Assembly (NCBI GenBank): GCA_029207755.1
Contig: JARCOQ010000006.1
Location: 3,698,846-3,762,845, forward strand
From: Chamaea fasciata
Lineage: Eukaryota > Chordata > Aves > Passeriformes > Sylviidae
DNA length: 64,000 bases
Direction of reading: 5' to 3'
Of the stretch, positions 24,001-37,446 are shown piece by piece (within the stretch, counting starts at the first letter, position 1; every line of letters begins with the position of its first letter). The notes under the pieces were generated by a model, which made no database searches, had not been told where the DNA came from, and worked only from the letters and a program-made list of their open reading frames with translations. The position numbers and the translations under genes were made by a program.

Positions 24001-27000
24001 AACTGTTGTAGTATGTGAATTAGTTAGATGTGACATGGCATATCCTTTTGCTAGCATCTTTATTACTTTTCTATGGTTGAAACATCAACTTCTTAATAGA
24101 AGTTATGCACCATGGGTACAGTTATTTATTTTCACCTCCACAAAAATTACAAATTTCAAATCTGCCCTCACCGTTTCACATTCTATTTTAAATAGCAAAG
24201 CGTAACTCTGATAACAGAGTTTCCATTTATTTATAAAACTGCTAAACTGGTCATCATGATTCCCCTCCTTTGCTCCCTTCCTCTAAAAACTGCCAACAAA
24301 AGAAATGGAATTACAAGAGAGATTTCAGAGTGAAAAAGGAAAAAAAAACCCCAACACAGAGGCATTACAGCATGTTTCTTAGGATTAGGGAGGGCTACGG
24401 ACATTATCAGTACCAGAACAAGGACAGGCCTCTGTTATCAGACATATCACACCCTGCACCAGCTGGACAAAGTCCCTGTGATGTGTGGATGCAGCACCTT
24501 TCTCTGAGGATGCCAGGCCTGCCCATGTGCTGTGAGCAGCAAAGTGTCACCTAAATTCTAAGCTGCACAAGAGGTTGGACATTGTTCTGGCTTCAGGCTG
24601 AATTAGATTCGTAGCCACCCTAAAATTTCCAACAGAAAGTAAAAATAATAAGTCCAGGTTTCATAATCCTCCAGTCTATAGAAAATATTTGGATTTCTTT
24701 TTGGTCTGAGTTCTGCTAAAGCTCCTGTTGTTAAAGAGCCATCAGTCACATTTAGGGGAGAAGGAGCATCTTTTTTCCATATAAGGATATTCTGCAGGAA
24801 AAATGAATGCAACTATGGAGTGAAAAGCAGTTATTTCCTGCTTCACAAGCAGAACAAACATCTAGGAGTGAGGTTTTATGAGGCTGAGCTTTACCAGACT
24901 TCATATCCTGATGAACCCCCATGAATCACTGCTGGTCAGGCAGAGAGGATGGTCACACTCCACTGCACCTTTTACTGCTCATCTGCATTCCACTGAAGTT
25001 ACATCTTCTACATCTCTGCCTCTCCCTTAGGGTTCTCTATCTTCCCATGTGTTACTTTTCCCTTTGGACCCTTAAGCCACTAATTTTTACTGTTTTAGCA
25101 TTTCCATTTCGGTCTCCCTTTTTCACATTTATAGACACGTTCATGCACAACTTCACCACACCTTGACAACTTCCTTGGTAAAAGTGAGCCAAAAATCACA
25201 TGGCTCATCTGCACCAGATCAGGGTTAGAACACCCGACAGCTGAACAGGCTGAACCTTGGGTCAGGGCATGCTCTGGCCATTTCAGTTGAAAATCTACAT
25301 GACCTTACAGCAGTCATGACATTTAGTAGTCTTTTTTTCCCCAATTATTTCTTTGGGATCACCTCCTCCAACACTCCAGTTAAGGCAGTGTTTAGTCAAG
25401 GGCACAAGGCTTTATTGAAAACCTTTCCCACTGCCTGTCAGGTCAGTCTGTCCCACTGTCGCAACAGATATCATCTCTTAGTGTCAGCACAGCAAAACCC
25501 ACACTGCCCCACCTGCTAGAAATTAAGGAAATGCAAAATCAGGTCAGAAGAAGATTGGGTGGTGGACTAGATAAAACACAATTCCTCCAGGAAATTTCCA
25601 GCAAATACAGAATGATCGGTCTGCACCTCACCTGCCCAGGGTCGAGTCTCATTCTTTACAAACCCACTGCCACCTTCCCACAGCACCAGCAGGGAAATGT
25701 CTGCTTTGATTTCTGTAATTGCTGCCTTGGTGCTGCTTAGCAATTCTTCTCCTTTGGTAGGAGGGCAATCATTCTCATTAGATGTCAGAGTGCAACAAGC
25801 AGAGCGCTTTTGTTTGGAGTGCAGTGTAGAATGATGATTTCGAGTCTGAGAGCTGGGGAGAGCACTCCTCCCTTTGGAAATTGAGCAACTGACAGATGTT
25901 AGAACATCATTGAACATATAGAAAGGCTCAGGGCTTTCTTGCAAAGTTCACTGCTCTATTCAATATTGGCTAATTCCAGGAGGAATTGCTTGCTGCAGCT
26001 CAGGTTACTCAAACTTATCTTGTAGCACAATGCTGGACTGAAAACCAAGGTGCCAGTGACAACATTCCAGGAGCATTGGCCAATTAATCTCAGCAACAGA
26101 GAATTTTAAATGTCATCCAAATCTCATCTGTGGGGCATGCCAAAAATATTTTGTACTTTTCACAAGCTAACTCTGCTCTCTACCCAGGTCTATCTTTCTC
26201 CTGAGATCAAAGGAGGAGTTTTGTCTTTGTAGCTTGTGAAACAAGCAATTATTAATCCAGTGTGAAACTTTATTGACAACTCAGTGTTGAGAATGAGAAT
26301 GAGGCTCTTGCACCAAGTTTCAGCCACCAGAGATGATTGAAGTGCCTAGTTTGGTCTTCTCTGCATGGAGTGAGCCTAGCAAAAGATGAATTCTGTGTCT
26401 AGAAAAAGGGAAGATTGCTCACGCAAGAAATTTCAGATAACTGCAATAGTGCCTGTAACTTTGGATGTGAAGAGCAGGAAAGGACAATACTGAGACAGAA
26501 TTCCCATTTGTGAGGGTACAAAGAGTGACTGGAAAAAAGACTGGGACAAGAAAAAATTAAGGAGAATAGACTAGGACAAGATATGTAAGGAAAACAGGAC
26601 CTAACCTTGTCAAAGGCTAAGAGACAGGAACAGGCAGAAGAGGCTGAAATGACCAGAGGATACACGCTGGGATGTCAGAGTTCATCCCTTTTTCTCCTTC
26701 TGGTAAATGCCTCTGCAGCCCTTGGCCAGGTTTTAACCTCACCCCTCCCACTGTGGGATGTGAGGGGGAAGCTGCAGTGGCCACAGGGCTGCCCAAGGCT
26801 GCCACTCTTGTTTCTCCACCCCTGAACCCTCATGAAATTACCACCCCAGGAACCTGACACATCTGCACATACAGCCACAGCAGCAGCTTGTTTTAGAAGC
26901 ATTATGTCCTTGCCAACAAAGTAGGGGAAAAGTGTGTTATTGTGCTCCCTTACTTCATTTGTGCATGATTACTTTCTTAAAACCAGAGGTTACTATTAAA

Positions 27001-27077
27001 GACAGAAGAGAAAAAATTCAAACATAGTCATTAAAACTATGGAAAACTTCTAGAGAAGAATGTGCTTTTCCCAGAAT
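21066..27077. other. unique-looking stretch
   Basis: No gene recognised in about 6 kb. A decayed pair of about 30-bp units (CTGGGACAAG at 26541 and CTAGGACAAG at 26571) gives a repetitive minus-strand reading. GC-richer patches at 25400-25750 and 26640-26880 hold open frames of 60-125 codons that I cannot assign. Confidence 0.45.
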
Positions 27078-27110
27078 AAAAAAAAAAAAAAAATAAAAAA
27101 AATAAAAAAA
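27078..27110 (+). repeat. A-rich tract
   Basis: Poly-A interrupted by single T bases. Simple repeat. Confidence 0.9.
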
Positions 27111-29987
27111 GGCTTTAACACATTTTTCACATTTATTGTTTGGGGGTTTGCTCTTTTTCTCTTTTTTACATCTACTTGCATTGCGAGTATTGTGGTGAAT
27201 TCTTCATAAGTGTTATTTTTAATATTGCAATTTGTCATGGTATTAGCTTGTCACTTAGGTTAAAAAAAAGTGTTATTCTAAGAGTTAACAAAACGCATTC
27301 AGGAAAACTACAAGAAATATTAAAGCTTAGCTCCAAGCTCTCCCTCTTGCAATGGCAATTGTTGGAAATACAGAACTGCCTTAGTAAGAGGAGCGGTGAC
27401 CTTGGGTAGAGTGCAGTAACAGAAACTAGGGCACAAAGCAAACAGATTCGTAGTTGAATGACCCTTACATAAAGCATTGTTATTATGCAAGAGACGGGAG
27501 ATGGAAAATTATTCTGTGTACACCTCTTCCAGGCAGAGTGCTGCCAGCCTGGACAGCCCATTGCCCCTTCCTCTGAGGGAAACAACAGGTTTAGTTTTGA
27601 TTCCAATGGATTTTCCCCTCTCACTGCCACATAGGCAAAGCTTTTTTCTTCCTCCAATAAACTGAGCGTACTCTCATCCCCATCAGACATCTCCTCACCA
27701 GCTCATGTAACATTAACAAGCCCCTCACCACAGGAAAAAAAGGCTCCTACCAACAAACCACAAAACATCTTCCCCTGCAGAACAGAGCAAATCCAATCAA
27801 TATGTGCAGCTAATTGAGACAAACGAGCAAGTCCAGGCCTGGCAGCAAGCAACCAGGGGGATGAGTTGGTAACAGATGGTGAAGGATTTGGCACAGATGG
27901 CTCTGATCCAGTTCCTTCAAGGAGCTGCAGGAGGCCCATGCACAGTGCAGTGGAGAGCAAGTTCCAGATGCAGGAAGCTGGGCCAGGATAACCTATAAAA
28001 CCAGAGTATTGCTCTTGCAGTACTATCGCCCCAGCTGAAGCACATCTGCTCTGCATCCCATCCTTGTTCTGTTCTAGGGATGAGTTGAAAGAGGACACCT
28101 GGCAAAACCTCTTTTTTTACTCAAGGAAAATAACCATAAGTAACCCTAGGAAGGAGAAACAAGGGAAGAATTCTCTCAACAAGAAAAAGGGCTTTCTGAA
28201 GACAGTCAGAAATGCTCACTGAAGGATTTGTTCCCACCTAAGTTTTCTAAAATCACTTCAACAATTTTGAAACATCAATGCAAAAGAGGCTTAGGTTTTT
28301 TACTTCATATTTCAATGAAAAATGTAGAAAATATTTTATCACAGAGCTAAAAATGGCATGCCGTTATCAGAAGTACTAAAGAGATGAAACACAGTACTGA
28401 GCTATGGGAAGAACAAACACTAGCATTACAGGGTTACCCCCTCCTAGCTCAGCCTAGCCAAACAATTAAAACACCCAAATACATAGCATGGAGTTTTCTA
28501 GTTCTCAATTCTCATTAGAAATTATTAGGTGTGTTAATTTGATTTAATTTTTTTCACCATATAGAAAAAATCCAGGCTGATATCTGATAATCTGGTGTTG
28601 TCATTCACAACTGAGATTTAAGTAAACTTACCGAGATAAGGTTACTGTAATAATGAAGCTGTAATTAACACCAAGCACCTGTTGAAATCATGCTTCCAAT
28701 AGCCTTTTATGACACTCTTTTTGATGAACCATAAACAGTTGAAAATTGAAATGTTTAAGATTTATAACGCAGAACTGTAGAAATTAATCTTTATTAATAA
28801 ACCTGGCACATAAAGAGATATGTCCCATTTTATATTTCAGGTAAGTTTACCTTTCAAGATATTTCTTCACTCAGAGGAATGGAGCTTGCTTTTTAAAGAA
28901 ATTGCATTTTCTGCACCTCAAAAAGGCAATAATCTGTGTCATTTGCAAAGGGTACAAGATGAGAGGTACAGTCAACATGGTATAGAAATGGATTAATGCA
29001 CAGAAGCAAAGGTACTGTACTGTATGACCTTGAAAAGGTGTACAATTCTAAAAATCCTATGGCCATGTCCATAGGATTTACTTGCCACATACAATGGGCT
29101 TCCAGTTTGTAAGTGACAATGAGAAGGAATCATCTCAGTCAATCATACGACTACAAGCTATCAATGCAATGCAGACATGAAAAAGATGATTGTAATTCTT
29201 CATCGGGGAAAGTATTTTCCATAGAGACGAGTTATTAATGCCATTTTACAAGACACTAGTTAAATATCTTTTGTTGCACCATAAGTAATCCAATGGCCGA
29301 GGATGCTGAAAAGAGATGAACAGTGTAAGACAGAAAATTAGATATTAACATGTTCAGAATAAGAAGAAGCTAATTTGTTAGAGAAATCAACCGATTTTTT
29401 TAACCTTATAAAACCAGAGCTGCATGGGTTAAAATGTTATATTGCTATAAATACATCAGTGAAGATGAGATGAGAAAAAAGGTTATGTACTTTTAAAGAT
29501 AATTATGGTAGAAACATATGACCCTAAATTGATCATGAGTAAGTGTACATTGGAAATGTAAACAAGCTTTCTATTAAAAAAAAAAAAATCTAAATTTACT
29601 TTAGCTGAACTTTTCACCAGTGGGAGGTTAGAGCTCATGGCATCTCAGCATGGAAATGCCAGTCATAGTTCTCTTGCTAATTTATTTCTTTCAAAATCTC
29701 TATTAAAATGCTGTCATACCTTTCCTGGAGGCTACAAGGAGCTCTATAACAGCAGGAGGAAGGAACAAGTAACTAGGAAATTCTGAGCCTGGAACTTGCC
29801 ATGGCACAAAAATCTGTTTTCCTCTAACAGTCCCTGTCTGTCTGCCCAGGCATTGTCTGCATTGACAGGAGACAACATATAGGAACTGCTGTTGCATTTG
29901 AGAGAAGTGTATTTATGTGAAGAAAGGAAAACCACAAGGGTAAAGTCTGGTCCAGATGCAGGAACCAGATCTTCTGTAAACAGCATT
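27111..29987. other. unique-looking stretch
   Basis: No gene recognised. The 151-codon minus frame at 27235-27690 and the 131-codon minus frame at 27703-28098 show no family resemblance and match chance expectation. CAG|GTAAGT at about 28835 joins an acceptor-like and a donor-like sequence with no exon between them. Confidence 0.45.
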
Positions 29988-29989
29988 GA

Positions 29990-30075
<86 letters not shown>
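29988..30075 (+). repeat. (GAAA)22 perfect array
   Basis: Twenty-two uninterrupted GAAA units (88 bp), followed by a short GAGAA remnant. It is pure purine on the plus strand. Open frames across it on both strands are repeat translations. Confidence 0.98.
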
Positions 30076-30077
<2 letters not shown>

Positions 30078-30109
30078 GAATCATAATCGATTAAATTTTA
30101 CTTGTGGGA

Positions 30110-30115
30110 TTTTTC

Positions 30116-30146
<31 letters not shown>

Positions 30147-30147
30147 T
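30110..30147 (+). repeat. T-rich tract
   Basis: Thirty-eight bases of T with two C interruptions, starting about 35 bp after the GAAA array. It is the pyrimidine counterpart of the neighbouring purine array. Confidence 0.95.
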
Positions 30148-33100
30148 CCTATAGCTAAGGACTTCAAAAAAATCTTGTTAGACAATTTACATTTTATGGA
30201 TAGGTCCAGTTAAAACAATTCTGGTGTTGGCTGCCCACCAAACAAATGCAAACCTCACAACTGATCTTTCATCCACTATGGTCAAGCAATCCCTAGAGCT
30301 CAATGCTGAATGTAGTTCATTTTTCTCAGCAAATAAGCAGAATTATTTAATAACAACAGCTGTCTCATATCTATTCCACTTGTAATTCCATTAATCAGAA
30401 AATCTGATCCAGGCTTAAAAAATGTAATTTTCTTCCTCACTCCTGAGCTCTGCTGCTTTGGCTTCTTAGTGTGGGGAGATGATTTAGAGTACAAGAAGGA
30501 AGGAGAGGCTGGTACTCCAACCTGCAGCCCAAACAGGTGGGCATGAGGCAAGAGGGCAAGCCATGGGCAGCTACCTAGGAGGTACAACAAACTCAGTCCT
30601 TGATTTAGGATACAGCAAGATCAATATCACTTTAGATATAGAAAAGCAAACCACGTAGAAAGCAAACCACTGCCTGGACCTGATGGGTTTACAAACGAGG
30701 CTTTGGCCTGGTTGCACTACCTGCAAAGCAGCATTCTAATGATATTTTCCCTTAGCCAGACATCCTACAAAAGGCCTTTGTGAAACAAGTCAGCGGCTTT
30801 CTGCAGGCTGGCTCAAATTCAGCCCAGTCCACGGCTTGAAAAGTGCACAGAAGTGATACTGAATTATACAACTGCCACGCAGCCTGTACAAGCAAAGAAG
30901 CAGCAAGAGGCAGAGAGCTCTCAAGTCACTTTTAACAGCCATGAAAAAAAATATGCTTTGATACATTATAAAACGTTGGGTCAAAATTTCCAAATGCCAT
31001 TGCTCCTCCAAGGGCTTGGGGAGGCCAGCTAGCAGATACATTGACAGTCTTTCAAATTAATGGTGCCCTTCTCTGAGTTGATTTTCTTGGCCAAACATTT
31101 GCCAAGTTCAGAAGAGCCCAAACTGTGACTTGGCCTTTGTATTATATTATCTCTCTTAGTCTTTTATCAAACTCATCTTGGCTTTCCTTTCTCTTTTTCA
31201 CAGCTCTCATCATCTCTTTTACCTACTTCAGCATTGTCTATTATTGCCTCACTTTAAATAAACTTTTGAGGAAAAAAAAAATCAAGATTCAGCCTTTGCA
31301 ATACATACAAAATAAACTTCTGCACATACATTTATTTAGGAAAGTATTTTATTTAGCTTTTCTTTATTAATTATATCTGGAACCATTAATTTTTTGTTAA
31401 TTTTACCTACTTGAATAATCACTGGGCAGCATCAGCTGGTAAATTGGAGAAAAAGTCAGGCCCAGAGAATTTTCCTTGTTTGTATTTTACATTTTGTTTC
31501 TTCATAAATTGGACAGACTCTCTACTAAAAATGTTGCAACCAAACATACCCACTTGAAGAAAAGTACCTGAAAGAAATAGGTATGTTCTATATTGACATT
31601 TTTTATTAAGAGAAAGATTGCAAACAGTGAAACAGTGAAATAAACACTGAAACTGATGGCTACACACCAAGGACAAAAGTTTCAGCATGTTTGTGGTGAA
31701 TCTGTCAGAGAAAACCCACCTCCAGTGAGGAAGTCTCCATCCATTTTTGCTTATACCATTTTCTGGTATTAACAGTACTGAGGTTACCTGTAGCTCAATG
31801 GTTAGGATAGAGTTCTTTCTTTCTACAGTGCAAGTTAGATGTGCCTTTGATCTATTTTTTCCAGGTTGTTTATACATCACAGTTGATTATATTCATTGCT
31901 ATCAGCAAAAAAATCCCTGATTTAGTGACTGATCTGACATATCACTAACAAACGTATAATTTTCTTCACACATTTTGGTGAGGCTTTTTCTCTGAGTAAT
32001 TTTTTATTCTCCTTCTGCCCTGAAAACAAAAATATGGTCCATAATCTTCACACTAAACCATTTTGAACACCAATGCATGTTCTGAAGGCTGAAGGAGAGG
32101 ACTATGACCTCCCAAGGGTTTCAGAAGTAGAATCACATCAGCATTTGTTGCTTGCAGTGGAAGTTACTCTACAGACACAATTTTAAGCTCTATCTTTGAT
32201 TTTCCAGTCAGACTGAGAAGGCAGAAGTCATAAGGAATTCATTATATGTCATTGCAGTTATCAGTCCTGTTTCCCAGAGACCAGTGTTGGTTGCTATTCT
32301 GTTCTTTAACTTATAATTCTTTACTAATCGAGTTATGTATCAGTTGCTTTATTATTTAATTTATATAGGCTGTTAAGCTATTTCTTAGGCCTGAAATTAC
32401 CCCAGCCTCCTGTACGTAATTTTTCAATATTGATCAAACATTAATATCCTGCCAATCTTCTGAAACTTCCTTACAGTTATTAATTATCTTGTTGAAGATA
32501 ATTCCTTGGCTGAGAGTTTAAAAACTCCTGAATTCAAGTTCAGAAAATTTTTTAAAATAATTTGTTTTAATTGTAGCAGCTTTCAATCTCAGTAGTAACT
32601 GAGGAGAAAAATAACTACCTCCCAATATACCCTCAAATGCATCAAACAGAGGCAAGAAACAGTTCTTGATTCCATCTTTGTGGTCGTTAAAGTTACTAAC
32701 CTGACTATTTTTCCCATTTCTGCCTAACCAATGTCAGAGCTAGTATTTCTTATTATTCTTATCATATGTGTTTCTATCAGTAGTCTCATTTCCATACCCT
32801 ACCATTATTCTTTGGTCTCCAGTGACCCTCAGTTTCCCCAGCTTTGAGCTCTAAGATAACTGCACCTCACCCCTACAACTGTACCTTATGACAACAAACC
32901 TGATTTCCCAGAACCTTTTGGCCTGAGAACTACAGAGCACCTCATTACACATCTCTGGAAGGCAGAGCCTGCAGCTGCACCACGAAGATCAAAAGTAAGA
33001 AGCCCCGGTATATTGGAGACCAACATTCCTACATGTCAGAGCTGGATATAGTCTTGAGAGAATAAGATCCGAAACACAATCCTTCTGCATTTCAGTTTAA

Positions 33101-34525
33101 AAAACTTGTAGGCATCCAGCAAGTTGCATTGTTACTGTCTGCTCTATGCAGGCTGCACTCATTTTAACAGTTTCCACCACTAAATAAAAATATTTAATCT
33201 CCGTTATCTGCACTGGTAGCAAAATGGTTCTAAGCGTATAGATTTCTTGGAAACCAAGGGTTTCCTTTCTCTTTCATTCAATTTTCGCTCTGAAGTCATA
33301 CAAAGTCAACAACAAGGGGAGAGTTTAGATGAGAATCTACAACAACGTCTTGTTCGATATACATCATACAGTTTAAAACTTTTTAGGGGAGGGAAAACAG
33401 CAAAAAAAATGATTGGAAAAAATATAAATTTAATAAAAACTAGTGCTTATCTTGTATAAGTAGACTGCATACCCTAAAGAAGATACAAATGTCCTTCACC
33501 TTTATTCTTGACATCTTTGGACTCCGTGCTCTTTAACTGATAAGAAGGACTCAATTTTCTCTGTCATATAAATAATCTGGAAAAGCCATGGAATTTTAAA
33601 ACTCCCTTGTAGTAAGAGTCTATTCCAGTTGCAAAAGGATTATGAGCTGTGTGGTAAAGTCAAATACAGATATCCCAGCAACGGTGCTGTAGATGGTAAA
33701 ATGACTTCCAACACAGAAAATGGTGAAAAACACCGTGAGGTAGAATCCTCCAAAGAACAGTTTTGTAGGACCAAGAAAACAAGAAACTTGTTTTCCTTGC
33801 CCAGCGGGTATGACTAACACTTGGTAAAGAAAAGCAAGGGAGAAGAGGGATGTGTAAATATGAACATTTCAGGCAGGAATGACTCAGAAATATGTGTTTG
33901 TGGTATACAAAGAAATTCTTGTATTTTTTAACTCTGTGGAGCTGAACTGTTTTTCTGTACGTTTATGGTTTTCAATTTATTGGCTAGACCCTCAACAGGC
34001 TAATGACTTTGGCCAAGGAGAGAGTAAGGGATGTGAGGTGATGAACATCACAGCAGAAAAAGTTATCCCAAACCCCAGTAGTCACTGCTTTTCATGCACT
34101 CAAGTTTTAAATTCCAATACACATCTGCAAGGTTTCCCTGATGCATCAGAACTAAAAGAGAGATTGATTAGGAAATACAGCCTTTCAGATACTTCTAAAA
34201 TTCTGAATCCCCACCACTGGGGTTTATTTCCCCACAAATAAGTCATTCTTCATAAGCTGTGCTTTGTCAAACTTGCACAGCCACAGTGTCTAAGTTACCT
34301 TGCTTTCTAGCTCAGGAAATGTAGAAGACCACTCAAATGGAGTGGGGCTGTAAGGACAACTACAAATCTAAAGCCAAAAATGGAGGTGAATTGCAACCGT
34401 TGTGCTAGAAGGATCTTGACTTATTCATTTAAACAACATAACCATCATCCCTTCCTAGGTTTGAAGGAGTTGATAGAAAAAATAAAGGTCAAAATGATTG
34501 AAAATAAAAAAGAAAATACAGTAAG
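30148..34525. other. unique-looking stretch
   Basis: No gene recognised. The motif AAGCAAACCAC occurs twice near 30642-30670. A tRNA-like relic at 31784-31868 is listed separately. The 153-codon minus frame at 31419-31880 crosses that relic and resembles no family. Confidence 0.45.
31784..31868 (+). other. tRNA-like relic (possible tRNA-derived SINE or decayed tRNA)
   Basis: TAGCTCAATGG followed by TTAGGAT (31791-31807) resembles the tRNA A-box and D-loop. A degenerate B-box-like AGTTAGATGTGC follows at 31833-31844. The seven bases before the A-box (31784-31790) pair with 31862-31868 at five Watson-Crick positions, one wobble and one mismatch. The B-box does not sit in a proper T-arm relative to that acceptor pairing, and no anticodon stem forms. 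It is not a working tRNA. A MIR-like relic or coincidence is equally possible. Confidence 0.2.
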
Positions 34526-34560
34526 GGAGAGAGAGAGTAAGAGAGAGAGAGAGAGAGAGA
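34526..34560 (+). repeat. (GA)n microsatellite
   Basis: Two GA runs (34526-34537 and 34541-34560) are separated by a short interruption. Pure purine on the plus strand. Confidence 0.95.
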
Positions 34561-37350
34561 TCTCCATACGCCATAGGCTTTGTTTTGGGGCTACTGTTGG
34601 AGTTAGGAGATCTGGGAAGTAAACCCTGCAACGACAAAAGCACTCTTGCTGTAGTGTCTGCTTCTGCTACATGCAGGACACAACAGCTTCAAGATATCCT
34701 CCTTCATGGGAAGAAAACTTAGGAGGGTCATCCTAGAGTCATCCCTGAATTTGTTTTGAGCAAGTGTATTTGGACTAAAGGCAAATGACACCTTTGCTGG
34801 CCAACCCCAGCCTGAGGTTTGCTAACAGAGCAGGGCACTGAAAACCCTCCCAGCTCCACTTCAAAAACAGTGTACTAAAAAAGTTTGATCCATTAAGTAA
34901 AAGATAAAATAAGTATTCAATAAAAATATAATTTTTAAAAAATCCATTCTATCTATACTAATGGGAAGCAAAAAATGGTGACACTTTTACTTCCTGCTCC
35001 TCTCTATATTCTTTTTAATTCCTTATCATTAATCTTGCACTGCCTTGCACAGGTGAAGTAATGTATGACATTACCTGAAAATTCATTTCACATTTCCTGA
35101 AAATTCATTTAAATTGAGATGAACTCAAATCATTTCTCTGGAATAAATTGTCAGTTGCTGTTGTAATTCTTAAATAACCCAATTCAAAAGGCATTTTTTC
35201 TTAAATGAACCCTTAAAAATTTTATAACTTGCTATTGCACACTGAATATTAAGAGGACAGAATATAAAACTAAGTAGACTAAATAGTTGATAGATTAACT
35301 AGACAGTATTATTCTTACTGATATTTGAATCACTAATAAATATTTGAGTTACTAGTTTGATGTACAACCTACATGTAAGTCACCAGCAATAATTCAGTCT
35401 AAGTACAATTAAAATACAATTTGGTTCAGAGATCTCAGTGAAAACTTCCCCCCTCCCCGTGCCTTGTTGGAAATTATTTCCATCAAATGAAACAGTTGTT
35501 TCCCTTGAAAATTCCTGTTTCTTGTCTCTCATGCAGATGTCTTTTCCTTGTCTCTCATGCAGATGTCTTTTCCACAATTTATGACTTGAGGACTCAAAAA
35601 TTTAAAAAGGCAAATTCTTTCTTTTCAGAATGTAGAAATATAGAACTCCTTATATCAGAAACTCCTCTGATTTCAATCTTAGATGTTTATCACAACAACT
35701 TTTGAGAACCCTGTAGGTTTCCATGTTATACTGTAAAGTTTAACATAGTTTTAAAAGTGAGCTCACAACTTCCTCATCCTGTTTAAGGTTCATTTTATTC
35801 CCAAGGTTTGCAAGCCTTTAAGGTTCTTTCATTCTCATCAGTGCAAACACCGGTACGGAATAAGACTAGGAAACTTCCTTGAGTTCAGAATAATTGCCAG
35901 CTTAATCACAAATATTCTCTTACGATTACATCTGTACAGTGATTTCTTCAGAATACACAAGTAGTTCACGTGCACATTCATAGAGAAATGAGCACTTAAC
36001 AAGCAAGTGAATGTGGATCAGTTCTGAATTCACAAAATTTCATTTCTCTGCCGTCTGGGTGGGGCTTATGACAGATCACAGCCAGGAAAGATCACTAAGG
36101 TAGATCAAAAAACAGACCTACATAATGATCTACTTTTTAAACCTGTAACTATTCCACCTTCTGCAACTTCAGAATGGAGGGAAAACTTCCCACAAATTAT
36201 TTTCTGCCTCTGCCTGTACCCCCTGGTGTCTGAGGTTGTGTTAATCTTTCTCACAATCGCAGGTGGGTGCTCTGACATCAGTGCTGATAACCCACATTTC
36301 TGGGCTCAGGCTCCCCTGCTGCCCGTGGCACGGGTCAGGTATGGTACAGCTGCTCTTGCCTCTTAGAAGGTACAGAGGTCTGTGAGAATGGGCAGCTGCA
36401 GAGAATCTGTCTGTAGGCAACAGATTGGTTTTCTCACTGATAGAAGAAACAATATTAAACAAAGGGTGTTTAATAGGCGGGTTGGGTGTTTTTTCCTTAC
36501 AACAGTTGGAAAGTAAAATTCCTTTAAAAGCCATTCTTTCTCACTGATGAGTTACAAGCCAGCCGTGCTCCCTGAAGATATTTGTTCATTCCCTCCTCCT
36601 TCCCCACTGCAGGAGGATTAAATTATTTCTCAGTGCAGTGAGCTGATTAATTTTGTTCAGCCAGTGCAGCTCCGTTTCGGGCAGGGGAGTATCACAGATT
36701 TACAGTTTTCATTACCTAAGGCTGAAATTGTTAATGAGGTTTATGCTGACTGCAGGGGGCTGAGGGAAGGCACTGCTCTATTTGAATAGCCAGGCTACAA
36801 GGATCCCTTGCACGAGGCACCGGACATGACTCCAGCCTCACATCCTCCACAAATGTTTATTTCATTGGCTCAGTGGGAACATTTCTCTCTCGATTCACAA
36901 ACTCTGGTAAAAACTCGGGGCTTTTCCTCTGCACACCTGACCCAGGTTAAACTGGTTTTGAGCATGAGGTGCACATATCTCACTGGGAGCGAGCAGGATT
37001 TGCTCCTTTGCACAGAGGGGCAGGTGCTCTTGCAGCCCTCATCACTTTAGGGCTGGAGATGAAGAAGGTCTGCACGGCTCTGGGGCCATGGGCTGCCCCT
37101 CCTGTGTGTTAATGGGTACATCCACAGCCACCAGCAACCTATGCACACCAGATGCTTGGTATTTTTCGCAAAGCAGAAAACATTTACTCTAAGTAATTCT
37201 TTCTAGATAGGAAATAATTATTTCTATTGATGCACAGAGCAGAACATCTCTAATCTAAGGCCGTGTTACACAGTTAAACACAACCTCTGATTGATGCAAC
37301 AACTAAAGAACAGACAAAGTGCTTTATGAAATAAGGATATTGAACTGTTC
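34561..37350. other. unique-looking stretch
   Basis: No gene recognised. It holds the 15-bp repeat CCTGAAAATTCATTT (35074-35088 and 35096-35110), the 26-bp duplication at 35521-35573, and a TAAT-rich interval at 36616-36745 set in GC-richer sequence. Confidence 0.45.
35521..35573 (+). repeat. 26-bp perfect tandem duplication
   Basis: Two adjacent identical 26-bp units, starting CTTGTCTCTCATGCAGATGT, lie at 35521-35546 and 35547-35572. Each contains a pyrimidine-rich run ending in CAG, so each copy resembles a splice acceptor. The unit length is not a multiple of three. Confidence 0.95.
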
Positions 37351-37446
37351 GTTTTTTAGTTTGGTTTATTTGGGCTTTTTGGCAGTGGTTTTTTGGGGGT
37401 TCTTTTTGGTTGTTTTTAGCTGAGTTGTTTTGGTTTTTTTTTTTTA
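37351..37446 (+). repeat. T/G-rich low-complexity tract
   Basis: About 96 bases almost free of A, made of GTTTT-type segments and ending in a run of T. Minus-strand frames rich in N, Q and K across it are artefacts of this composition. Confidence 0.85.

Noticed and set aside
27235..27690. 151-codon minus-strand open frame
   Set aside because: No family resemblance or splice context. About one or two frames this long are expected by chance in 64 kb over six frames.
31419..31880. 153-codon minus-strand open frame
   Set aside because: As above. It also runs across the tRNA-like relic, and its composition does not look coding.
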